From: Mucilaginibacter empetricola
Lineage (GTDB): Bacteria; Bacteroidota; Bacteroidia; Sphingobacteriales; Sphingobacteriaceae
DNA: 64,000 nucleotides
Direction of reading: 5' to 3'
NCBI RefSeq assembly: GCF_024808665.1
Contig: NZ_JANUBZ010000003.1
Coordinates: 186,001 to 250,000, forward strand
The notes under the pieces: model-generated
Told to the model about the DNA's origin: nothing
The model's database searches: none
The model's input: the letters and a program-made list of their open reading frames with translations, nothing else
Translations under genes and position numbers: made by a program
Shown: positions 1 to 8,791 of the stretch, one piece after another
Layout: the number at the start of each line of letters is the position of its first letter
Position numbering within the stretch: position 1 is the stretch's first letter

Positions 1-1
1 A

Positions 2-427
2 AAACTTCCTTTGTATGATATAGTGGCAATTGTGTTTGATTGGAATTATGTTGAATCTAAAATGCAACGAACGGGAAATGATGGTAGTATTTTACGCATA
101 AGTCAAAACGATTTCGCAAAATCTATGATATATAGATTTGATGAAACGCAAATGCCGTCAAACACCAACATTATATCAAGGGACAAATTCGACTTACATG
201 ATGGTTTGTTATATATTAAATTGAAATCTCGCAGTTCTTTTGTGTTTGAAAAAATTGCTTTTGTGACGGAGAACGGACTAATTTATCAAGGATTTGTTGT
301 TTATGATGACAATGATAAAATATTAAAAGAGTGGATGTCACCAAAAATCACAGAAACAGCCAAAGCAGCAATAAATATTAAATACAATCAAATACCATCA
401 AAAGTAAATTTTACCCTAACTGAATAA
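2..427 (+). CDS. Unknown protein, 5' end cut off by the window
   Basis: The reading frame is open to the left edge (codons for K-L-P precede the first possible TTG at 11), so this is the C-terminal part of a longer protein, about 142 residues visible. I do not recognise a family. The visible part alternates short beta-prone stretches (such as LLYIKLKSRSSFVFEKIAF and LIYQGFVVYDD), which suggests an all-beta domain. It has no membrane segment or catalytic motif that I can name. Base composition is clearly more AT-rich than the genes to the right, and repeats follow directly, so it may belong to an accessory or transferred segment lying mostly outside the window. Confidence 0.6.
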   Translation, partial: KLPLYDIVAIVFDWNYVESKMQRTGNDGSILRISQNDFAKSMIYRFDETQMPSNTNIISRDKFDLHDGLLYIKLKSRSSFVFEKIAFVTENGLIYQGFVVYDDNDKILKEWMSPKITETAKAAINIKYNQIPSKVNFTLTE

Positions 428-456
428 AAAAGGCCAACCGTTGCTGATTAAGCAAT

Positions 457-503
457 CTGGCGCGAGTATGCGGCGTGGACAGGTGCGTTGGCGCACTCGT
501 GAC
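457..503. repeat. Inverted copy of repeat C (hairpin-forming element)
   Basis: This block is approximately the reverse complement of repeat C at 531-599: CTGGCGCGAGTATGC on this strand matches GCATACTCGCGCCAG there, and CACTCGTGAC matches GTCACGAGT. The two can fold into a long imperfect hairpin. A short ORF (441-632) crosses it but has no protein-like features. Confidence 0.6.
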
Positions 504-516
504 CTTCTAAATCAAG
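487..516. repeat. Repeat D, copy 1
   Basis: The pattern GTTGGCG-ACT-GT-ACCTTCTA followed by A/C-rich TCAA recurs at 2078-2107. In both places it lies just before a copy of repeat C, so C and D are modules of one larger repeated element. Confidence 0.5.
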
Positions 517-530
517 ACAAGATAACATAT

Positions 531-599
531 AAAAAAGTTGTAAAGTCACGAGTACGCCGGGCTTTAGACCTACGCTGCATACTCGCGCCAGAAAAAGAC
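531..599 (+). repeat. Repeat C, copy 1 (REP/MITE-like hairpin)
   Basis: This is a roughly 68 bp unit: A-rich start, GTAAAGTCACGAGTACGCC, a short spacer, GCTGCATACTCGCGCCAG, and an A-rich end. The CGAGTA and TACTCG arms pair to form a stem. Near-identical copies lie at 2011-2076 and 2110-2179. The form resembles repetitive extragenic palindromes; no transposase is visible in this window. Confidence 0.75.
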
Positions 600-605
600 A
601 GCAGC

Positions 606-634
606 TTTTATTTCAAAATAAATAACTTGTAGGC
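606..634 (+). repeat. Repeat A, copy 1
   Basis: TTTTATTTCAAAAT followed by AATAACTTGT and GGC is repeated at 1117-1145. The two direct copies bracket the RRM gene. Confidence 0.65.
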
Positions 635-638
635 ATAG

Positions 639-671
639 TTAATCCGTAGACACAATCTACGGACAGCGGGG
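639..671 (+). repeat. Repeat B, copy 1 (short perfect hairpin)
   Basis: TTAATCCGTAGA-cacaa-TCTACGGACAGC contains the inverted repeat TCCGTAGA/TCTACGGA (8 bp stem, 5 nt loop). Copies occur at 1189-1221 and 1973-2006. Confidence 0.7.
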
Positions 672-735
672 AAAGAAATATTTCGTACATTGTTGTGAAA
701 GTTTAGCTTTTGCTGCTAAAGGCAGGCCATTTCGA

Positions 736-1068
736 TTATGGATTTCTTCTGGGCCTTTTCTTTTTTGGTTCCGCGGCCCGGCTGCCGCTTTTAGGGGTAG
801 TTGGGCCCGCTTTTCGGCTAGCTTGTTCTTCCGTGACGATGTTCAGCGTCAGCATCCGGTCACCGATAGAGGTTCCGTCAAGAGCTTCAATAGCTGCTTC
901 AGCGCCGTAGGAATCGCTAACCTCCAGGAAAGCGTACCCCTTGCTTTTTTTGGAAATTTTGTCGCGTACAATCTTTATCGTGCTAACGGTAGCGTAAGGG
1001 CCAACCATCTGCACTATTTCCATTTCTGTTATTGCTGTGGGCAGACCGCCGATGAATAATTTAACCAT
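736..1068 (-). CDS. RRM-type RNA-binding protein
   Basis: A 110-residue protein with a single RNA recognition motif in the first 80 residues. RNP2 is LFIGGL at the N-terminus and RNP1 is KGYAFLEV around residues 43-50. The tail from about residue 83 is basic and disordered, ending in KKKRPRRNP. Small single-RRM proteins of this type are common in Bacteroidota and cyanobacteria and bind single-stranded RNA in the cytoplasm. Targets are not evident here. The gene stands alone and is bounded by direct copies of repeats A and B. A TAnnTTTG-like element (reverse complement of CAAAAATA, 1082-1089) lies only 13 nt upstream, so the leader would be very short. The family call is firm; the role is open. 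Confidence 0.9.
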   Translation of the reverse strand: MVKLFIGGLPTAITEMEIVQMVGPYATVSTIKIVRDKISKKSKGYAFLEVSDSYGAEAAIEALDGTSIGDRMLTLNIVTEEQASRKAGPTTPKSGSRAAEPKKKRPRRNP

Positions 1069-1116
1069 ATTTTTACGTGTGCAAAAATAAACATTCTGGT
1101 GCCGTAATGAAAGGGG

Positions 1117-1145
1117 TTTTATTTCAAAATGAATAACTTGTGGGC
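1117..1145 (+). repeat. Repeat A, copy 2
   Basis: Differs from copy 1 at 606-634 by only a few bases. It lies just upstream of the RRM gene on the gene's strand. Confidence 0.65.
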
Positions 1146-1166
1146 TTATTTTAGGATGAGGGATAT

Positions 1167-1187
1167 ACTGTAGTCAGATACTACAGT
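1167..1187. repeat. Perfect 8 bp inverted repeat between repeats A and B
   Basis: ACTGTAGT-cagat-ACTACAGT forms an 8 bp stem with a 5 nt loop. It sits in the stretch that separates repeat A from repeat B in this second copy; in copy 1 the two are almost contiguous. Confidence 0.6.
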
Positions 1188-1188
1188 C

Positions 1189-1221
1189 GTAGTTAATCCG
1201 TAGACGCAATTTACGGACAGC
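1189..1221 (+). repeat. Repeat B, copy 2
   Basis: GTTAATCCGTAGACGCAATTTACGGACAGC in register with copy 1. The stem keeps pairing through one C-to-T change. Confidence 0.65.
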
Positions 1222-1271
1222 AAACATCCGAATGAGAAACACAACAACCAATAACACGAAATTTAAAAAAC

Positions 1272-1931
1272 ATGAAGGAAATAAATTTTGGCGAATTTGC
1301 CGATCCATGGCGTGGCCCCAAACCCATGACAGAAGAGCCATGGATTCATGAAACATCAATTGTTAAGAATAGCCGCCTTGGCGTGTGGACGGCCATAGGA
1401 CAGCGTTGCGAAGTATTAGATTCGGATCTTATGGATTATAGTTACCTGGTGAAGGATGCGGAAGTATTTAACGCCGAGGTGGGAAAATTTGTAAATATTG
1501 CTTCGCATGTTCGTATTAACCCTACTAATCATCCTATGTGGCGGGCAACGCTGCATCATTTCGCATATCGTTCTATATCACATTTTATGGCTGATGATGA
1601 TGACGCGGAAATAAGTAACTGGCGAAAACAATACAGAACGGTGATTGGCCCGGATGTATGGATAGGCCACGGCGCTATTGTAATGCCGGGCGTTGCGGTA
1701 GGCACGGGTGCAATAGTTGGATCGGGCGCTATTGTGACCAAAGATGTAGCAGATTATACAATAGTAGCCGGTAACCCCGCAAAATTGATCAGGAGACGTG
1801 TTGACGAAGAAACTGAAAACGCATTAAAACGTATTGCCTGGTGGGATTGGTCGCGAGAACAGATTATTGCAGCGATACCGGATTTCAGAAAATTAGATTC
1901 AGCTGAGTTTGCAAAAAAATATGACCGGTAA
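1272..1931 (+). CDS. Hexapeptide-repeat acetyltransferase (left-handed beta-helix)
   Basis: A 219-residue acyltransferase of the isoleucine-patch superfamily. Hexapeptide turns run from about residue 30 and again at residues 125-165 (VIGPDVWIGHGAIVMPGV and GTGAIVGSGAIVTKDV). The histidine in NPTNHPMW fits the catalytic His of the xenobiotic acetyltransferase branch. The order HHFAYRS, acidic loop, NWRK, VIGPDVWIGHGA closely resembles the phosphonate-locus hexapeptide transferases (TIGR03308-like), but no phosphonate genes are near, so the substrate is unknown. The tail ends AGNPAKLIRRR followed by a WWDW segment, typical of the family. It stands alone between repeat clusters and its composition resembles the core genome. 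Confidence 0.85.
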   Translation: MKEINFGEFADPWRGPKPMTEEPWIHETSIVKNSRLGVWTAIGQRCEVLDSDLMDYSYLVKDAEVFNAEVGKFVNIASHVRINPTNHPMWRATLHHFAYRSISHFMADDDDAEISNWRKQYRTVIGPDVWIGHGAIVMPGVAVGTGAIVGSGAIVTKDVADYTIVAGNPAKLIRRRVDEETENALKRIAWWDWSREQIIAAIPDFRKLDSAEFAKKYDR

Positions 1932-1972
1932 TTTTTATTGCCAGAAAAGAGGTAATCGGAGACTACAGGCAT

Positions 1973-2006
1973 ATTAGTCCGTAGACATAGTCTACGGACA
2001 GCGGGG
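1973..2006 (+). repeat. Repeat B, copy 3
   Basis: ATTAGTCCGTAGA-catag-TCTACGGACAGCGGGG. The 8 bp stem is intact and the loop differs. It is followed within a few bases by repeat C copy 2. Confidence 0.65.
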
Positions 2007-2010
2007 TAAT

Positions 2011-2179
2011 AAAAAAGTCGTAAAGTCACGAGTACGCCGGGCTTTTGGCCTGCGCTGCATACTCGCGCCAGAAAAGTGTTGGCGTACTTGTAACCTTCTA
2101 CTTCAATACCAAAAAGTCGTAAAGTCACGAGTACACCGGGCTTTGGGCCTTCGCTGCATACTCGCGCCAGAAAAAGACG
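2011..2179 (+). repeat. Tandem repeat C copies 2 and 3, separated by repeat D
   Basis: Two units of about 66-70 bp (2011-2076 and 2110-2179) share the CACGAGTAC and GCATACTCGCGCCAGAAAA arms. Repeat D copy 2 (2078-2107) lies between them. This is the densest part of the repeat cluster. Confidence 0.75.
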
Positions 2180-2704
2180 CTTGCGGCAGCATAGGCCAGA
2201 AAAGATAGGACACTTTTTTTAACGGAACTTTGCGTTAGGGATTGCAACGGATACCGGCCACTTCGAGGGCCTCAGTGCAGGCACGTGGCTAATGCCCGCG
2301 CAGTATGAGTGTAAAGCCCGGCCGCCGTTCTACCACGGCGGGAACGCCCTGCAGCATTCGGAACGCCATCAGCAATATACTCCATAAATCATGGGTGGTC
2401 GATTAAAATCAGGAGTCTGTCGATAAAATCGGTCAGGAGGTATATCAACATAAAATCTTCACAAATTATTTATTCTATTTGCGTGGCTAATTTTAATAAG
2501 AGGGCGGTATAGAATAGTTTTTGGCAAACGATGTGAATATTTGCCGTAATTATTTAAATATTTGCCCCATGTGTTGAAATAGTTTTATTTTAATTTTTTT
2601 TGAGGCGATTTTAGCGGTGTGCCCCAGCAAGCAATTGCCTTAATATATTTATATGCCAACAACGGTAAATTTTTCCGGATGTTGACTTTTGATTACTCAG
2701 ATTA
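2180..2704. other. Gene-free stretch with a GC-rich structured block
   Basis: No credible ORF here. 2220-2385 is much more GC-rich than its surroundings and holds several inverted repeats, including CCGCCGT-tctacc-ACGGCGG at 2322-2341 and GGCCAC/GTGGC arms at about 2258-2290. From 2440 the sequence becomes AT-rich and presumably carries the promoter of the efflux operon; I see no exact TAnnTTTG element. Confidence 0.5.
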
Positions 2705-3889
2705 ATGATCAATACTTACAAATTTTTTCAGCTAAAAACGCCCATGGCTATCGTTGCCCTGTCGGCTTTACTTTTTGCATGTGGGAACAAGCAGCAACAG
2801 TCTGGCGGTGATTTCGGTAACGGACCTGCGCCGACGTTAAAGGTAATGGCCTTGCAGCCGCGTACCGTAACGTTGAATAGCGAATACCCGGCCAGCATAC
2901 AGGGACAGCAAAATATTGAGATACGCCCAAAGGTGGATGGTTTTGTAGAAAAGATTTATGTAGATGAAGGCTCTGTTGTAAAGAAAGGGCAGCTACTGTT
3001 CAAAATAAACAATCCCCAATACGCACAGGATGAACGGACAGCAGCAGCAGGCATAAAAACGGCACAAGCTGATGTAAATACCGCGCGTTTGCAGGTTGAA
3101 AAGGTAAAACCACTGGTTGAAAAAGATATCATCAGCCATTATGAGTTGGAGTCGGCACAATTAACGCTGGAAACCAAGAAGGCCGCATTGGCACAGGCAG
3201 AAGCCGCGTTGGAAAACGCACGTATTAATGTAGCTTATACTACCATATACAGCCCGGTGGATGGCGTTATCGGTTCGCTGCCTTATAAGCTGGGCAGTTT
3301 GGTAAACAGTACTACCGCTCAACCGCTTACCATGGTTTATAACACATCAACCATATACGCCTACTTCGCGGTAAATGAAAAGGAGTTGCTTAATTTCAGC
3401 AGAGACAGCAGTACCAATACGAGTTTAAGTGCCAAGTTAAAACGTATACCACCTGTTACGCTTGTTCTTTCGGATGGTACCATTTACGACCACCTGGGCA
3501 AAGTAGAGGCTGTAAACGGCCTGATAAACACCGCTACGGGTTCGGCTAATGAGCGGGCGGCTTTTGTAAACCCCCGGGGACTGTTGCATACCGGCAGCAG
3601 CGCCACAGTTCGTATTCCAAAGGTGCTGAAGGATGTGCTGGTTGTTCCTCAAAATGTAACTTATGAACTGCAGGATAAACATTTCGTTTACCTGGTTGAT
3701 GCGCAAAACAAGCTGACCAATCAATCCATCACGGTTATGGATCAAACTGCGGGCCAGTATTATGTTGTTACAGGTGGTTTAAAAGTTGGGGATAAGATAG
3801 TTGCGGAAGGTGCAAACAACCTGAGAGACGGTACCGTAATTAAGCCGGCGGCTGCAAATACCGACCAGATATATAAAGGATTGAAATAA
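2705..3889 (+). CDS. RND efflux periplasmic adaptor (MexA/AcrA family lipoprotein)
   Basis: A membrane-fusion protein bridging the inner-membrane pump and the outer-membrane factor. A signal peptide of about 25 residues ends in the lipobox LFAC, so the mature protein is probably a lipoprotein. A barrel-sandwich half-motif (VDGFVEKIYVDEGSVVKKGQ) is followed by a coiled-coil hairpin (about residues 115-175, rich in AQA/EAA heptads), the second lipoyl half (VYSPVDGVIG-like), and a beta-barrel domain. The length of 394 is usual. It is first of three genes (adaptor, pump, outer-membrane factor) on one strand, so it is an operon. No TetR or two-component regulator is adjacent. An internal ATG at 2744 is an alternative start. 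Confidence 0.95.
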   Translation: MINTYKFFQLKTPMAIVALSALLFACGNKQQQSGGDFGNGPAPTLKVMALQPRTVTLNSEYPASIQGQQNIEIRPKVDGFVEKIYVDEGSVVKKGQLLFKINNPQYAQDERTAAAGIKTAQADVNTARLQVEKVKPLVEKDIISHYELESAQLTLETKKAALAQAEAALENARINVAYTTIYSPVDGVIGSLPYKLGSLVNSTTAQPLTMVYNTSTIYAYFAVNEKELLNFSRDSSTNTSLSAKLKRIPPVTLVLSDGTIYDHLGKVEAVNGLINTATGSANERAAFVNPRGLLHTGSSATVRIPKVLKDVLVVPQNVTYELQDKHFVYLVDAQNKLTNQSITVMDQTAGQYYVVTGGLKVGDKIVAEGANNLRDGTVIKPAAANTDQIYKGLK

Positions 3890-3983
3890 GTAAAAGCCTC
3901 GAGCCGAAAATCTCGATGCCTGTAGCCAAATAAAATTATATCCATCTTAAGACTGACAGCTTTAGACTGAAGACTTAGAACAT

Positions 3984-6900
3984 ATGCTAAAAAGATTTAT
4001 AGAACGCCCCGTACTCTCCACCGTAATATCAGTGCTGCTGGTTATTTTAGGGGTGATAGGTTTGACTAACCTGCCTATCGCGCAATATCCCGACATAGCG
4101 CCGCCAACCGTTAACGTGCAGGCTAACTATAGCGGCGCCAATGCTGATGTGGTGCTTAAAAGTGTTATCATCCCGCTGGAAGAACAGATAAACGGTGTAG
4201 AGAACATGACCTACATGACCTCATCTGCCGGAAACGATGGTTCGGCATCAATAACGGTGTTCTTCAAAGTAGGCACCAATGCTGATATGGACGCCGTTAA
4301 CGTACAGAATAGAGTGGCGCGGGCATCGAGCATTTTGCCGGCTGTGGTAACGCAGGCAGGGGTGGAGGTAGATAAAAGCCAGAATGGCAACTTACTTATT
4401 CTCACACTGCAAAGCAGCAGCCCTAATTATGATGCCACTTTTTTGCAGAACTATGCCAAAATTAACCTGGTGCCGGCTATACAGCGTGTTAATGGGGTAG
4501 GCAACGTGCAAATTTTTACCTCGCGCGATTATTCCATGCGTATATGGCTAAAACCGGATGCAATGTCGCACTATAGCCTGGTGCCTGATGACATTACCAA
4601 TGTACTGAACGAACAAAATATAGAGGCTGCACCCGGCCAATTCGGCGAAAATAGTAAGGAATCATTTCAATATGTGGTTCGCTATACCGGGCGCCTTAAA
4701 ACCGCCGAAGAGTTTGGCAACATGATCATCAAATCGGTAGGTAATGGCCAGTTGCTGCGGCTGAAAGATGTGGCCCGTGTAGAATTGGGCGCATTGGATT
4801 ACACTGTCGATTTAAAGTCGAATGGCCAGCAGGCTATTGGTTTGGGTATTTCGCAGGCAGCCGGCTCAAATGCGCGTGATGTAATTAACCAGGTAAAGGA
4901 TATTCTCAAAACAGCCTCCAATTCATTCCCAAGCGGCGTGAGTTATGTTTATATGGTTGATGCTAACGAATATTTAAATGCTTCTATAGAAAAAGTAGTA
5001 AGTACGCTGGTGGAGGCCTTTATACTGGTGTTTATCGTCGTATTTGTTTTCCTTCAGGATTTTAGGTCCACATTGATACCGGCCATATCCGTTCCGGTGG
5101 CTATTATCGGTACTTTCTTCTTTTTAAATCTTTTTGGTTTTACCATTAACCTACTCACGCTGTTTGCTATGGTGCTTGCCATCGGGATTGTAGTAGATGA
5201 TGCCATTGTGGTGGTAGAGGCAGTGCACGCCAAGCTGGATAAAGGATACAAATCGGCGCGGAAAGCATCGATAGATGCGATGAGCGAGATCTCAAGTGCC
5301 ATTATTTCTATTACACTGGTAATGGCTGCGGTGTTTTTGCCGGTAACGTTTATCACCGGTTCAACGGGTGTGTTTTATAAGCAATTTGGTATTACGCTTG
5401 CGGTGGCCATTTTACTTTCGGCGGTAAACGCACTTACGCTAAGCCCCGCACTTTGCGCATTATTTTTGCGGCCGCATACTGAGGAAGAAAAGAAGAAACG
5501 CTGGTTTAATTGGTTCTATTCCCGTTTCGACCTGGTTTTTAACAGCGTGAAAGGACGCTATGAGCACTCGGTAGTTTTCTTGTCGCGTAAAAAGTGGATT
5601 ATTATTATTGCGGTGATTGTTTTTGCCGGTGCTTTAGGCGCGTTTATCAAATTCACGCCTTCCAGCTTTGTGCCGAGCGAGGATCAGGGTACCATTTTCG
5701 CCAGTATATCTTTACCACCTGCCGCCGGCATGGCACGCACTACCGCTATCACCAAACAAATCGACAGCATAGCACGTACTATACCGGTTGTTGAAAAATC
5801 ATTACAGATTGTCGGCTTTAACTTTCTTGCGGGATCAGGTAGTGCTTATTCCATGGATATTATTAAGCTTAAAACCTGGGATAAGCGAAAAGGCGTAAGC
5901 ATTGATGATGTTATTCAGCAGCTTTATGCCAAGATAGGCGGTATACACGAGGCGAGCATATTCATGTTCTCACCACCAACCATACAGGGTTTTGGCGAGG
6001 GCAATGGTTTTGAATTTCAATTGGAAGACAAAGGCGGCCATACCCCGGCCGAAATTTATGATATATCAAAAGATTTTCTGACTGCACTGAACAAACGGAA
6101 AGAGATCCAAAATACCAATACTTCTTATAACCCCAATTTTCCGCAATACCAGGTAGAGGTGAATGTTGCTAAATGCAAGGAAGCAGGTGTTTCCGTTAAT
6201 TCACTCATGAGCACGCTGCAAGGCTATTATGGAGGCTTGTATGCATCTAACTTTAACCAGTTTGGCAAGCAGTTTAGGGTGATGGTGCAGGCTGATGCAG
6301 CTTACCGTACCAACGCGGCAAGCCTGAACAATATTTTTGTGCGTACAGATAACGGAACCATGTCGCCCGTGAGCGAGTTTATTACGCTCACCAAAGCTTC
6401 CGGCCCCGAATCCATCAGCCGTTTCAACCTATTTACTTCTGTATCGGTATCCGGTCAGCCCAACCCTGGTTTTAGCACAGGGGATGCGATCAAAGCTATT
6501 AAAGAAGTGGCTGCTCAAAAATTGCCCCCCAGCTTTGGTTATGAATTTTCGGGCCTTACCCGCGAGGAAATTTCTTCCGGATCGCAGTCGCTATATATTT
6601 TCGCACTTTGTTTGATATTTGTTTACTTCCTGCTCAGTGCGCAGTACGAAAGTTATATCCTGCCGTTTGCCGTATTACTGTCTCTTCCAATTGGTTTAAC
6701 AGGCACTTACCTGTTTGCCAATTTAGCAGGCATAGGCAGTAATATTTATGTGCAGATATCGCTCATTATGCTCATCGGCCTGTTAGCTAAAAACGCCATT
6801 CTGATTGTAGAATTTGCCCTCGACAGAAGACGCGGCGGGATGCCTATCGTTCAGGCGGCCATTGAAGGTGCTGAGGCACGTTTAAGGCCGATTTTAATGA

Positions 6901-7136
6901 CCTCATTCGCCTTTATCTTCGGTATTATGCCGCTTATGTTCTCCACCGGGGCGGGTGCTTTTGGTAACCGCTCAATAGGTACTGGCGCCGTAGGCGGTAT
7001 GCTGATCGGGACGGTTTTTGGCTTGTTTGCGATACCCATATTGTTTATTATTTTCCAAACTATTCAGGAAAAAATGAGCAGTAAAAGAAGGCATGATGAT
7101 GAGGAAGAACAAGAAGATATTATTTCTGCCAGTTGA
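3984..7136 (+). CDS. RND multidrug efflux permease (HAE-1 family, AcrB/MexB-like)
   Basis: A 1050-residue inner-membrane proton/drug antiporter. It starts LKRFIERPVLSTVIS, the standard first helix. The proton-relay aspartates are visible in transmembrane segment 4 (IGIVVDDAIVVVEAV, about residue 405), and the matching Lys region in segment 10 is LIGLLAKNAILIVEFA. Two large periplasmic loops flank the middle helices. The C-terminal tail is charged (KRRHDDEEEQED). Full length and uninterrupted. Substrate cannot be read from the sequence; context with adaptor and TolC-like genes indicates a complete tripartite pump. Confidence 0.97.
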   Translation: MLKRFIERPVLSTVISVLLVILGVIGLTNLPIAQYPDIAPPTVNVQANYSGANADVVLKSVIIPLEEQINGVENMTYMTSSAGNDGSASITVFFKVGTNADMDAVNVQNRVARASSILPAVVTQAGVEVDKSQNGNLLILTLQSSSPNYDATFLQNYAKINLVPAIQRVNGVGNVQIFTSRDYSMRIWLKPDAMSHYSLVPDDITNVLNEQNIEAAPGQFGENSKESFQYVVRYTGRLKTAEEFGNMIIKSVGNGQLLRLKDVARVELGALDYTVDLKSNGQQAIGLGISQAAGSNARDVINQVKDILKTASNSFPSGVSYVYMVDANEYLNASIEKVVSTLVEAFILVFIVVFVFLQDFRSTLIPAISVPVAIIGTFFFLNLFGFTINLLTLFAMVLAIGIVVDDAIVVVEAVHAKLDKGYKSARKASIDAMSEISSAIISITLVMAAVFLPVTFITGSTGVFYKQFGITLAVAILLSAVNALTLSPALCALFLRPHTEEEKKKRWFNWFYSRFDLVFNSVKGRYEHSVVFLSRKKWIIIIAVIVFAGALGAFIKFTPSSFVPSEDQGTIFASISLPPAAGMARTTAITKQIDSIARTIPVVEKSLQIVGFNFLAGSGSAYSMDIIKLKTWDKRKGVSIDDVIQQLYAKIGGIHEASIFMFSPPTIQGFGEGNGFEFQLEDKGGHTPAEIYDISKDFLTALNKRKEIQNTNTSYNPNFPQYQVEVNVAKCKEAGVSVNSLMSTLQGYYGGLYASNFNQFGKQFRVMVQADAAYRTNAASLNNIFVRTDNGTMSPVSEFITLTKASGPESISRFNLFTSVSVSGQPNPGFSTGDAIKAIKEVAAQKLPPSFGYEFSGLTREEISSGSQSLYIFALCLIFVYFLLSAQYESYILPFAVLLSLPIGLTGTYLFANLAGIGSNIYVQISLIMLIGLLAKNAILIVEFALDRRRGGMPIVQAAIEGAEARLRPILMTSFAFIFGIMPLMFSTGAGAFGNRSIGTGAVGGMLIGTVFGLFAIPILFIIFQTIQEKMSSKRRHDDEEEQEDIISAS

Positions 7137-7154
7137 TTGTATTAGAAAATTGAA

Positions 7155-8558
7155 ATGACTAAAGAACATCTAAAATATACACTGATTATTCTGCTGGTAA
7201 CGTCTGCCATTTACTCCTGTAAGGTAACCAAACCTTATCAGCAACCCAGCCTAAAGGCACAAACGCTTTACCGGGATCAAAACAATACAGACACTGTCAC
7301 CATTGCCAGCATGCATTGGGAGCAGCTTTTTGCCGATACCGCTTTGCAAAGCCTGATTAGTGAAGGACTGGCAAACAATTTGAACCTGAAAACTGCTATC
7401 CAAAAAATAATTGAAGCGCAGGCTTCGCTGATACAGGCAAAAGGAGCAATGTTGCCATCATTAAGCGGGAATGTGAGTGCAACCCGTGCTAAACAGTCGG
7501 CAGCGGCGCTGGATTTCCCTCAGGGGTTTATCAATACCGTTACCAACACCTACCAATTGGGGTTAAGCTCATCGTGGGAAGCAGATGTTTGGGGGCAGCT
7601 GAAAAGTGCTAAGAAAGCAGCATTGGCCAATCTTTTAGAAAGTGATGCCGCCAAGCGTGCGGTGCAAACCCAACTGATAGCCGATATTGCCAATAACTAT
7701 TATAGCCTGTTGGCTTTGGATAAGCAATTGGAGCTTACCAAACAGGCTCTGGAATACCGGAAGAAAGACGTTGAGACCATTAAGGCTTTAAAAGAAGCTG
7801 ATGTGGTAAACGGAGCAGCCGTAGTACAAAGCGAAGCCAACCGTTATGCGGCCGAAGTAGCCATACCGGACCTGAAACGCAATATCCGTGAAACAGAAAA
7901 TGCGCTTGACCTGTTGCTTGGCCGTCCGCCAGGGCCCATTGCCCGTGGCAAACTCGATCTGCAACATCCGATAGCTAACCTGCAAACCGGCATACCGACG
8001 CAATTGCTGCAAAATCGCCCGGATGTGCAGCAGGCTGAATTTGCGTTCCGCGCTGCTTTTGAGAATACCAATACGGCCCGTACCTATTTTTATCCGCAAT
8101 TTACCATTACAGCGTCCGGTGGATTTTCTAACCTGACGCTGAAGGATTTCTTTATCAATTCAATTTTCTATAACATCGCCGCAGGCTTAACTCAGCCTAT
8201 ATTTAACCAGGGCATCAACAAAGCCCGTTTAAAAACCGCGCAGGCCCAGCAGATGGAGGCGCTGAACAATTTTCAGCAAAGCCTGCTTACCGCAGGCAGT
8301 GAAGTCTCCAACGCGCTGTATGCCTACCAAACCGGGGTAGAAAAAGATACTTCGCGCACTAAGGAGATTGCGGCACTTACCAAGGCAGTGGATTATACCG
8401 AACAGTTATTGCGCTATAGTTCAGCTACCAACTATACGGATGTGTTAACTTCGGAACAGGCTTTGCTGGCAGCACAACTGGATGCCGTTGGTGACAAGTT
8501 GCAGCAATTGCAGGCGACTGTGAATTTGTATCATGCTTTAGGCGGAGGATGGAGATGA
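7155..8558 (+). CDS. Outer-membrane efflux factor (NodT/TolC family lipoprotein)
   Basis: A 467-residue outer-membrane channel of the RND pump. The signal peptide ends in lipobox IYSC, as in OprM-type factors. Two TolC repeats follow: the helical hairpins around residues 60-210 and 260-460, with the diagnostic LLGRPPG near residue 255 and LLQNRPDVQQAE near residue 280. It starts 18 bp after the permease stop and is the last gene of the operon. Confidence 0.95.
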   Translation: MTKEHLKYTLIILLVTSAIYSCKVTKPYQQPSLKAQTLYRDQNNTDTVTIASMHWEQLFADTALQSLISEGLANNLNLKTAIQKIIEAQASLIQAKGAMLPSLSGNVSATRAKQSAAALDFPQGFINTVTNTYQLGLSSSWEADVWGQLKSAKKAALANLLESDAAKRAVQTQLIADIANNYYSLLALDKQLELTKQALEYRKKDVETIKALKEADVVNGAAVVQSEANRYAAEVAIPDLKRNIRETENALDLLLGRPPGPIARGKLDLQHPIANLQTGIPTQLLQNRPDVQQAEFAFRAAFENTNTARTYFYPQFTITASGGFSNLTLKDFFINSIFYNIAAGLTQPIFNQGINKARLKTAQAQQMEALNNFQQSLLTAGSEVSNALYAYQTGVEKDTSRTKEIAALTKAVDYTEQLLRYSSATNYTDVLTSEQALLAAQLDAVGDKLQQLQATVNLYHALGGGWR

Positions 8559-8587
8559 TTTAAGCCTTTTTTATAACCGGGCTTAAA
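8559..8587 (+). terminator. Weak hairpin after the efflux operon
   Basis: TTTAAGCC (8559-8566) pairs with GGCTTAAA (8580-8587) directly after the stop codon. The following bases are not T-rich, so a classical intrinsic terminator is uncertain. Confidence 0.35.
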
Positions 8588-8791
8588 AATCTATTTCCCT
8601 TTCACCAATTTTGTTACCGACGCGCTGTATGTTTCAGTCAGGGGGCGAAAAATTAAATTTTTTGTTTTTTTCGTCTCAGCTTGTCCCAAATTTGGCATAA
8701 CTTATTGATTGATAGTAAGCACTGTTTCGGCTGCACCAGGTTGTTTCTTTTGTATCATGTATTTGTGAAACAAACGGTGAGGAAGATAAAA

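Noticed and set aside
441..632. 63-residue ORF across the repeat C elements
   Set aside because: Composed of the inverted repeat arms, basic and without protein-like pattern; repeats explain the open frame.
1754..2128. 124-residue minus-strand ORF
   Set aside because: Antisense to the acetyltransferase end and to repeats B, C and D; no recognisable features.
2230..2260. GTTAGGG motif as an integron attC-like core site
   Set aside because: Does not satisfy the GTTRRRY consensus and no matching second core site or integrase was seen.
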